Below the pieces are notes generated by a model. That model was given only the letters and a program-made list of their open reading frames with translations. It ran no database searches and was not told the DNA's origin. A DNA stretch of 64,000 nucleotides from Betaproteobacteria bacterium. GTDB lineage: Bacteria > Pseudomonadota > Gammaproteobacteria > Burkholderiales > Ga0077523. Below, piece by piece: positions 52,008 to 59,326 of the stretch. Made by a program: the position numbers and the translations under genes. The DNA lies in contig WGLR01000036.1 of the NCBI GenBank assembly GCA_016125475.1, positions 124,001 to 188,000 of the forward strand. Direction: 5' to 3'. Every line of letters begins with the position of its first letter. The stretch's first letter is position 1.

Positions 52008-54398
52008 TTACTTGATGCAGACCGCGCGCACCTGCTTCATGTCGGTGATGCCCTGCAGGACCTTTTCTATGCCGTCCTGCTTCAGCGTGCGCATCCCTTC
52101 CCGCAAGGCCGTGGCAAGAATGTCGGCGACCCGCGCATGCTCCTGGATGTGCCGCTTCACGTCTTCGCTGCCGATCAGGAGTTCGTGCAGGCCGACGCGT
52201 CCCTTGTAGCCCGTCCCGCTGCAGACGTCGCATCCGACGGGCGCGTACAGCGTGAACTGCCCCTTCTCGTTTGCGAACTCGCCGACCCACTCCTTGTACA
52301 TGGCCTCGAACGCGGCCTTCGGGTCGCGCTTCCATTCGTCGGTCTGACGGAGCTCCAGTGCGTACTCTTCGAGCAGCGCCCTGATCTCGTCCTGGGAGGC
52401 AACGTGCGACTGCTTGCACTTCGTGCAGAGGCGTTTCGCGAGGCGCTGGGCCAGTACGCCCAGCAGTGCGTCCGCGAAGTTGAACGGGTCCATGCCCATG
52501 TCGAGCAGACGGATCACCGATTCCGGCGCGCTGTTCGTGTGCAGCGTCGCGAAGACGAGGTGGCCGGTGAGGGAGGCCTCGATGCCGATGGCGGTCGTCT
52601 CCTTGTCGCGCATCTCGCCGACCATGATGACGTCCGGGTCCGCGCGCAGGAACGCGCGCATCGCGTTCGCGAACGTGACGCCCGCCTTCGGATTCATCTG
52701 GACCTGGCGAAGTCCCTTCTGCGTGATCTCCACGGGGTCCTCCGCGGTCCAGATCTTGGTCTCGGGCGTATTGATGTAGCCGAGAATCGAATGCAGCGTC
52801 GTCGTCTTCCCGGAGCCCGTCGGGCCGCACACGAAGAACAGCCCGTAGGGCTTCGATATCGTTTCCTTGACGTTCTTCAGGTTCCGACGGGACAGTGCAA
52901 GCTTGTCCAGCGGTATCGGCTCCCCCGCCGACAGGATACGCATGACGATGTCTTCGACGCCGCCCTGCGACGGGATCGTCGCGACCCGCAGCTCGATGTC
53001 GAGCGGGCCGAACTTCCTGAACTTGATCTTGCCGTCCTGCGGCTTGCGCCGTTCGGAAATGTCCAGGTCGCACATGATCTTGAGTCGAGCCGCGAGCGCA
53101 TTGCGGTAGGACGCGGGGACCGAGATGTACGGGAACAGCGTGCCGTCCTTCCGGAACCTCACCTCGGTCTTTCCTTTTCCCGGGAACGGCTCGATGTGGA
53201 TGTCGGAAGCGCCCTGGTGGTAGGCGTCGACGATGATCTTGTTCACGAGCCGCACGAGCTCGTTGTCCTGAGCGAGGGTGGCATCGTCGTTGGCGACGGC
53301 GAACTCCGCATCGGCTTCGTCGTCGAGCTTGTCGAGGAGCTCGCCCACGTCCCCCACGAAGTCCTCGCTGCCACCCATGCCGCCGAAGAACTGGTCGAGC
53401 GAAGCCTTGAATTCGCGCTGCGTGGTGACGGCGTACACGACTTTCGCGCGCGGGAAGATGTTGTTGACCATCCGCGACGCACGCAGACGCTCGGGGTCGG
53501 TCGTGAGAACGAGCAGGCCGTCCTTGTTCTCCTCGAGCGGCAGCCAGCCACTGCTTTCGACGAACTCGCGCTTCAGGTTGCGGAGGAGATCGGCCGGCTT
53601 GATCCGGTCCGGGCGAAACGCTTCGTAGGGCACGCCGAAGAATGCGGACACGGCCTCGCCGATGGCCTGCGGCTTGACCTGAAACTCGTCGATCAGGACA
53701 TCCTCGATGTCGAGACCCTTGCGTCGTGCCGAGCGCGTGGCGAGCTCGATCTCCTCGGCGGACAGTATCGCGTTGGTGACGAGGCCGTCGTACTTGCCAC
53801 GCAGGCTCATGACGGGCTTCTGGCGCTGCTTGAGCGCGATCGCGAGCGTCTCGCACAGGTTGACGGCCCCTTCTTCCGAGGGCTGTCCGAACGCGTCATC
53901 CGCCTTCGAGTTGATGATCTGGACGACCCCGACGAGTTCGTTGCTCCCGGATTCCAGGATCGGGACCACGAGCATCTGCTTCGTGCGATAGCCCGTGCGC
54001 CGGTCGACCTCCTTCAGGAACTTGAGCTGCGGACTCAGGCTGCGCAGCTCCTCCTCGTCGTACACGTCGCGAATGTTCACGAGCCGTTTGTGCATCGCCA
54101 CGAACCCGGCGACGCTCTGCTCGTTGACGGGGAGCTTGAGATCCTTGAACGAGGAAAGGCCCGTCTTCACCTTCGAGACGATCGAGGTGCGGTCCTCCGA
54201 GGCCGTGTAGATCGTGAGACGGTCCGCGTCGAAGAGATCGCAGATCTCCTGCGAGACCTCGAGCATGATCTCGTCGACGTTCGCGGTTGCATGGATCTTG
54301 TTCGTGACCGCCTGCAGCTTGCGCTGGAACTCGAGTCTGCTGCTGATCTCGGCCAGGTTCTGCCCGGGCTGGGGTTTCGATTCGATGACCGTGCTCAT
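52008..54398 (-). CDS. GAF-tagged type II secretion / type IV pilus assembly ATPase (PilB/GspE family)
   Basis: A 796-residue protein. Residues about 20-190 form a GAF domain similar to that of the downstream HD-GYP protein (both have TGYR-K, VPI and VVQIINSK-type segments). An MshEN-like N-terminal region follows, a module that binds c-di-GMP in several PilB/MshE proteins. The ATPase then shows ASDIHIEP, Walker A GPTGSGKTTTLHS, Walker B VIMVGEMRDKETT, and a C-terminal zinc knuckle CTKC...CDVCSGTGYKGR. It would power pilus extension or secretion. No PilC or PilT gene is near, so the cognate machine lies elsewhere. Confidence 0.92.
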   Translation of the reverse strand: MSTVIESKPQPGQNLAEISSRLEFQRKLQAVTNKIHATANVDEIMLEVSQEICDLFDADRLTIYTASEDRTSIVSKVKTGLSSFKDLKLPVNEQSVAGFVAMHKRLVNIRDVYDEEELRSLSPQLKFLKEVDRRTGYRTKQMLVVPILESGSNELVGVVQIINSKADDAFGQPSEEGAVNLCETLAIALKQRQKPVMSLRGKYDGLVTNAILSAEEIELATRSARRKGLDIEDVLIDEFQVKPQAIGEAVSAFFGVPYEAFRPDRIKPADLLRNLKREFVESSGWLPLEENKDGLLVLTTDPERLRASRMVNNIFPRAKVVYAVTTQREFKASLDQFFGGMGGSEDFVGDVGELLDKLDDEADAEFAVANDDATLAQDNELVRLVNKIIVDAYHQGASDIHIEPFPGKGKTEVRFRKDGTLFPYISVPASYRNALAARLKIMCDLDISERRKPQDGKIKFRKFGPLDIELRVATIPSQGGVEDIVMRILSAGEPIPLDKLALSRRNLKNVKETISKPYGLFFVCGPTGSGKTTTLHSILGYINTPETKIWTAEDPVEITQKGLRQVQMNPKAGVTFANAMRAFLRADPDVIMVGEMRDKETTAIGIEASLTGHLVFATLHTNSAPESVIRLLDMGMDPFNFADALLGVLAQRLAKRLCTKCKQSHVASQDEIRALLEEYALELRQTDEWKRDPKAAFEAMYKEWVGEFANEKGQFTLYAPVGCDVCSGTGYKGRVGLHELLIGSEDVKRHIQEHARVADILATALREGMRTLKQDGIEKVLQGITDMKQVRAVCIK

Positions 54399-54482
54399 GA
54401 CATTCGCTCTTTCTCACTGACCGTCCGGCAGAACGTGACCGTGACGGTGTGGAATGAAAACTCGACCTTCCGGGCCGGCACC

Positions 54483-55247
54483 CTACAGCTTGAACACGTG
54501 GCCGTTGGCGAGCATCCTGGGATTGAACGCTTCGGCGCATTCCTCGATGTCGGACATCGTGATCGCGCCTTCGCCCGGCTTCAGGTGCGTAATATAAATC
54601 CTGGCCTTGCGTTCGAGCCTGCCGAGTTCCTCTGCCAGCTTCTCGGGCCACAGATGCTTCGATGCGCGTGCGAGATCGGCCTCGCCGTTGTGAAACGCCG
54701 TCTCGATGATCAGATACCGCAGGTTCTCGATCCCGTTTGCGACCTTCCAGATGTCGTCGCACACCGTCGTGTCGCCCGTGAACACGAGGCTCGCCTCGCC
54801 GCTGTCGATCCAGTATCCCACTGCGGGCACCGTGTGGTTCGCGGGGATCGGGGTGAAGCGGCGACCGTCCAGCTCGACCGTCTGGCCCGGCGCGATCGGC
54901 ACGAACCGGAGGAAGGGCTGCCTTTCGTCCGGAATCTTCGAGAAGTCCGGCCAGATCTTCCAGTTGAAGATGTGATCGCGAAGGATCTCGAGCGTTTCTT
55001 CCGTGGCGTACACGTAGATCGGCTTGCGGCGCAGGCCTCCCACCGTGTCGACGAGAAACGGCAGCATCGCGATGTGGTCCAGGTGCGAATGCGTGAGGAA
55101 CACGTGGTCGACGAGCTGCAGTTCGGTCAGGCTCAGGTCGCCCACGCCCGTCCCCGCATCGATGAGGACATCCTGATCGACGATCATCGACGTCGTGCGC
55201 AGATTGCCTCCGATGCCGCCACTGCACCCCAGCACTCGAACTAGCAT
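54483..55247 (-). CDS. MBL-fold hydrolase, possible cyclic-nucleotide phosphodiesterase
   Basis: A 254-residue metallo-beta-lactamase fold protein of the RNase Z / class II cAMP phosphodiesterase type. The metal motif is THSHLDHIAMLPF near residue 67; other ligands are in NHTVPAVGYWI, FTGDTT and ITHLKPGE. It starts eight bases after the cyclase gene, so hydrolysis of the cyclase product is a reasonable guess; the sequence does not prove it. The start at 55247 (MLVRVLGCSGGIGG) matches the fold's first strand; the frame open to 55280 overlaps the cyclase. Confidence 0.82.
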   Translation of the reverse strand: MLVRVLGCSGGIGGNLRTTSMIVDQDVLIDAGTGVGDLSLTELQLVDHVFLTHSHLDHIAMLPFLVDTVGGLRRKPIYVYATEETLEILRDHIFNWKIWPDFSKIPDERQPFLRFVPIAPGQTVELDGRRFTPIPANHTVPAVGYWIDSGEASLVFTGDTTVCDDIWKVANGIENLRYLIIETAFHNGEADLARASKHLWPEKLAEELGRLERKARIYITHLKPGEGAITMSDIEECAEAFNPRMLANGHVFKL

Positions 55248-55254
55248 TTGGTGA

Positions 55255-57480
55255 TCACTTGGTGTCGAAATCGAAAACACCGCTCCAGCCGGAACCGGGC
55301 GGGTGGGCGCGCAGGTACGTCACGCGCTCCAGGAAAGCGGCGTAGAGCCGGTCGTGCGGATCGGCCCGTTGCAGGTTCAGCAGCTGCAATTCTGCCTTGT
55401 CCCAGTCCTGGGTCCGGTAGAACTTCAGAGCCTGCTGGAAGAGCTTCATCCTGTCCAGAATCTCCTTGCCGACTTCCCCGTGCAGCCCGAGCGGCTCGAA
55501 TATCGCGACCGGTTCGTCCTTGCCCTTGACCCGCACGCGGTCGAGTTCCCGGAAGACGACGTCCGGCAGCGCCGCCTTCGTCGCTTCTCCCACTATCATC
55601 GTCACGCCGTATCGCTTCGTGAGGCTTTCCAGCCGGGACGCGAGGTTCACGGCATCGCCCATCACGGTGTATGCAACCCGGATCTCCGATCCCATGTTGC
55701 CGACGTACATCCTGCCCGTGTTCACGCCGATGCCGACGTTGAGGGGCGGCCATCCGCGGGCCTCGAACTCCGGCCCCAGCGCGGCCAGCCGCTTCTGCAT
55801 CTCCAGACCGGCGAGTACGGCGTGGCGCGCGTGCTCCGCATCGTCGACCGGCGCGCCCCAGAACGCCATGATCGCGTCGCCCATGTACTTGTCGATCGTT
55901 CCGCGCTGCGAATAGATGACGCGCGTCATGGGTGTCAGATAGGCATTCATCAGCTGCGACAGGGACTTGGGGTCCAGGTTCTCCGATATCGTCGTGAATC
56001 CCCTCACGTCCGAAAAGAGGACGGTCATTTCCCGGGCCTCGCTCTCCATCGAGAAACGGTCCGGATCCTGGCTCATCTCGTCGACCAGTTCCGGCGGGAC
56101 GTACTGCCCGAACAGCCCGGCGATCCGCTGCTTCGTGCGCGACTCGACGAAATACCCGTACGACATGTTCAGGGCGTACAGGGCCACGATCAAAAGCAAC
56201 CCTGATGCCAATGGCAACACGAGGTTGCCATATTGCCACACCACGAGATTCATCCCGGACACGAGGGCGAGCGCGACGAGACTCGCGACGGTCGCCTTCG
56301 CGGGGGTGAGCAGCGGCAGGCCGACGGAGAGCAGGACGCCCGCGAGCGCGAGCAGAATCACTTCGGCGCCGAGCACGTACGGTGGCCGCTGCTTGATGGT
56401 CCCGTCCAGCATGCCCGCGATCAGGTTCGCGTGGATCTCCACGCCCGGGAAGAGCGGGGCCACCGGGGTCGAACGCAGGTCCTGGAGGCCGGGCGCCGTG
56501 GTACCCACGAGCACGATCCTGTCCTTGAGCACGTTCGCATCCGCGGTCTCCCTCAGGACATCCGACGCCGACACGTACGGAAAGCTGCCCTGACGTCCGC
56601 GATACGGTACGAGCGCGTTCGCGCCTTCGTCGACCGGGATCCGCACGGGGGCTGCCTCGATCCATTCGAGGCCCGGGTAGTTGCGCGTGAGCATCGAGTC
56701 CGAGGGATAACCGGGAACGACCCTGGGCGACTGGAACAGAAGCCGCACGACGGCGAGGGCCAGCGGTTCGTAGTAGGCCCCCTTGTACTCTGCGAGCATC
56801 GGGACGCGCCGATGGACACCGTCGGGGTCCGTGGCCGGTGTGAAATGTCCGCTGCCGGCGGCGGCGCTCTCCAGTTCGGGCAGGTTGCTCCCGTACCCGT
56901 CGAAGGAAGCGAAAGCGATGTTGCGCCCGATGAAGGTGCCGGCCGGCAGTACCGGGGGCGGCAAGGCGCCGATCGCGAGCCCCTTCCCGTCTACCTTCTG
57001 GTTCGAGAAGTAGTAGCCGAGCACCACCGGCCGGCCGCGGAGATGGTCCGCGAAGATCCGGTCGTACTCGAGACGTGGCGCGACCGCGTCGATCGCGCTC
57101 TGCACCTGCGGGATGTCCTTGAGTTCGGTGGCCGCCAGCTGCCGCAGCGTGGCGAGTCCGGAACTCTCGTCGCGTTCCGGGAAAACCACGTCGAAGCCGA
57201 CGACCGTCGCGTGATAGTGATCGAACAGTTCATCCACGAGCCTGGCAAGGCGGTCGCGACGCCAGGGCCAGCGGCCCTCGACGGCGAGGCTCTTCTCGTC
57301 GATGTCGACGATCACGATGCGGGGATCGAGCGTGGAAGGCATCGTGAGCTTCAGACGTGTGTCGTACGTCATGGCCTCCAGCGTGTCCATGAACGGGACG
57401 TCGAAGAACCTCGCTGCGTGCAGGACGAACGCGAGCACGATGGCGAGCCCGAGCACGATGCGGACGACGTTCTTTTTCAT
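55255..57480 (-). CDS. CHASE2 - adenylate/guanylate cyclase (class III)
   Basis: A 741-residue membrane protein. After an N-terminal helix, residues about 30-330 form an extracytoplasmic CHASE2 sensor (IVIVDIDEKSLAVEGRWPWRR, VGTTAPGLQDLRSTP). Around three membrane helices follow at about 360-440. The class III cyclase domain runs from about 480: TVLFSDVRGFTTIS with the first metal aspartate, DKYMGDAIMAFWGAP with the second, and YTVMGDAVNLASRLE. It should make cAMP (or cGMP) in response to an external signal. Between the FHA gene and the MBL gene. Confidence 0.93.
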   Translation of the reverse strand: MKKNVVRIVLGLAIVLAFVLHAARFFDVPFMDTLEAMTYDTRLKLTMPSTLDPRIVIVDIDEKSLAVEGRWPWRRDRLARLVDELFDHYHATVVGFDVVFPERDESSGLATLRQLAATELKDIPQVQSAIDAVAPRLEYDRIFADHLRGRPVVLGYYFSNQKVDGKGLAIGALPPPVLPAGTFIGRNIAFASFDGYGSNLPELESAAAGSGHFTPATDPDGVHRRVPMLAEYKGAYYEPLALAVVRLLFQSPRVVPGYPSDSMLTRNYPGLEWIEAAPVRIPVDEGANALVPYRGRQGSFPYVSASDVLRETADANVLKDRIVLVGTTAPGLQDLRSTPVAPLFPGVEIHANLIAGMLDGTIKQRPPYVLGAEVILLALAGVLLSVGLPLLTPAKATVASLVALALVSGMNLVVWQYGNLVLPLASGLLLIVALYALNMSYGYFVESRTKQRIAGLFGQYVPPELVDEMSQDPDRFSMESEAREMTVLFSDVRGFTTISENLDPKSLSQLMNAYLTPMTRVIYSQRGTIDKYMGDAIMAFWGAPVDDAEHARHAVLAGLEMQKRLAALGPEFEARGWPPLNVGIGVNTGRMYVGNMGSEIRVAYTVMGDAVNLASRLESLTKRYGVTMIVGEATKAALPDVVFRELDRVRVKGKDEPVAIFEPLGLHGEVGKEILDRMKLFQQALKFYRTQDWDKAELQLLNLQRADPHDRLYAAFLERVTYLRAHPPGSGWSGVFDFDTK

Positions 57481-57679
57481 GAGGCAGCCATCTGGGGTGC
57501 TTCAGAGAGGGCGGAGGTCGTGGTTCCGCCTGTCGGCACACCGGCCGCCGGCATGCATGACCGGCCGACCTTACCCGGCGACGCGGACGGGGCGCCGGAC
57601 CGCTGGCGTCCGCGCTCGGCGGTGATGCCTGTGGCTTTCGGAAAGCGCACCGAGCGGCCTTCCGGACCGACCAGGCAGA

Positions 57680-58480
57680 TCAGGCGGCCGGCTTGAAGAA
57701 GAATTCCATCTTCACACCCGCCAGCTCGATGATGTCGTGATCGGACAGCAGGTGCGCCTGGGCGTCGAGTGTCTTTCCGTTCACGATCGGATAGTTCGCT
57801 CCCTCGACGTGCGTGATGAAGAATCCCTGCGGGCGCTTGGCGATGACTGCCACCTGGACGCCGGGCTTGCCGAGCGTGGTCAATGCCTTGGCGAGTGCAA
57901 GCTCGCGGCCCGCGTTGGGACCGGAGAGGATCTGGATGACACCCTGGAGGGTACCGGTGCCCGTGCCCGGGATCGACGCGACGGTACTCGTCACGGCGCC
58001 GGGAAGGGACTGGCTGGGGGGCGGGATGGGATGGGACGACGTCGCCCGTGCATTGATCTGCGTGTCCGTGTAAGGACGCCGGACGTCGGTACGGGTGCCG
58101 GTCTGCGTGTCGCCGATCCGCGCCTCGGCGGGTCGCGGCGTCGACCGGAGGACCATGGTCTTCTCGAAGTCGGCGGCGGTCGTGCCCGTGGTCTGCTCGT
58201 TCATGTACTTGACCTTGTACTTCCCGATCTCGATCACGTCCCCGTTCTGGAGGAAGTGCTTCTTGATCGGCTGGCCGTTCACGAGTGTCCCGTTGGTGCT
58301 GCCGAGATCTTCCAGGAACGAATCGTTGAGGATGGTGACGATCGCGGCGTGTTCGCCGCTCACCGCAAGATTGTCTATCTGGACATCGTTGTGGGCCTTT
58401 CTGCCGATCGTGGTTCGCTCTTTCGTGAGCGCGTATTCCTTCAGCACCACACCGTCGAGCGTGAGAATCAACTTGGCCAT
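57680..58480 (-). CDS. FHA-domain phosphopeptide-binding protein
   Basis: A 266-residue soluble protein. The N-terminal FHA domain (about residues 5-95) has the canonical IGRKAHNDVQID, VSGEHAAI and STNGTLVNG positions that read phosphothreonine. A Pro/Thr/Ser-rich linker follows (about 100-170), and then a second, more degenerate FHA-like domain to the end (LGKPGVQVAVI, YPIVNGKTL). Flanked by a PP2C phosphatase and a Ser/Thr kinase, it is probably the phosphorylation-dependent adaptor of that set. Start at 58480 chosen over 58510 by domain fit. Confidence 0.9.
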   Translation of the reverse strand: MAKLILTLDGVVLKEYALTKERTTIGRKAHNDVQIDNLAVSGEHAAIVTILNDSFLEDLGSTNGTLVNGQPIKKHFLQNGDVIEIGKYKVKYMNEQTTGTTAADFEKTMVLRSTPRPAEARIGDTQTGTRTDVRRPYTDTQINARATSSHPIPPPSQSLPGAVTSTVASIPGTGTGTLQGVIQILSGPNAGRELALAKALTTLGKPGVQVAVIAKRPQGFFITHVEGANYPIVNGKTLDAQAHLLSDHDIIELAGVKMEFFFKPAA

Positions 58481-58497
58481 AGCTTGCGTCCCCGTCT

Positions 58498-59322
58498 TCA
58501 CTTGAACCACGACAGCACCCGGGAAAGCCAGGTGTCAGCCGCGGGAAAATCCCGGTTTACCTTTACCAGCACTACGGACACGTTGTCGCGTCCACCATTG
58601 TCGTTGGCCATCTGCACCAACTGGTTCGCCGCAAGCGGCAGGTTGGAACCCATCGCGTTGAGGGTGAGTTCGATGTCCTCGTCTTCCACCATGTCGTTCA
58701 GTCCGTCCGAACACAGCAGGAAGATGTCGCCCGGCTCCACGTCGTAGGTGTGGATCTCTGCCTCGACTTCGGGCTCGATGCCGAGCGCACGGGTCACCAG
58801 GTTCTTGTTCTGCGAGCGCCGCGCCGCCTCCTTGCTCAGCATGCCGCTGTCGATCTGTTCCTGCAGCAGCGAGTGATCCCGAGTGATCTGGTCGAGCTTC
58901 TCGTTGCGCAGCCGGTACAGCCTCGAGTCGCCTATGTGGGCCACCGAGATGCGATTATCGCGGAACAGGGCGACCACGAGAGTCGTCCCCATCCCCGCGT
59001 ATTGCGGCTGACTGTTGGCCGACTCGAATATCGACGTATTCGTCTTCGCGACGATGCCCTTTAACAGCCGGACGGTCTGGGCATCGCCGTCTTCCTGGCC
59101 GAGAGAGTGCAGGCCCGTCTTGGTAATGGCCTGTCTCATCTCGGACGTGATCAGCGCGACCGCGATGCCGCTCGCGACTTCTCCGGCATTGTAGCCACCC
59201 ATGCCGTCGGCGAGCACTGCCAGGCCGATCGAGCTGTCGGTCGAGATCGCGTCTTCGTTGTGGGACCGAACCATGCCAGTATGCGTGGCGCTGGCGAATT
59301 CCAGGGATTTTGCGAGGTCCAT
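58498..59322 (-). CDS. PP2C-family Ser/Thr phosphatase
   Basis: A 274-residue PPM phosphatase. Metal-binding motifs are visible: VRSHNEDA near residue 20, LADGMGGYNAGE near 37, GDSRLYRLR, CSDGLNDMVEDEDIE, and NDNGGRDNVSVVLV near the C-terminus. It should reverse phosphorylation by the upstream kinase, four bases away, and feed the FHA adaptor. No membrane segment. Confidence 0.94.
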   Translation of the reverse strand: MDLAKSLEFASATHTGMVRSHNEDAISTDSSIGLAVLADGMGGYNAGEVASGIAVALITSEMRQAITKTGLHSLGQEDGDAQTVRLLKGIVAKTNTSIFESANSQPQYAGMGTTLVVALFRDNRISVAHIGDSRLYRLRNEKLDQITRDHSLLQEQIDSGMLSKEAARRSQNKNLVTRALGIEPEVEAEIHTYDVEPGDIFLLCSDGLNDMVEDEDIELTLNAMGSNLPLAANQLVQMANDNGGRDNVSVVLVKVNRDFPAADTWLSRVLSWFK

Positions 59323-59326
59323 TCTG

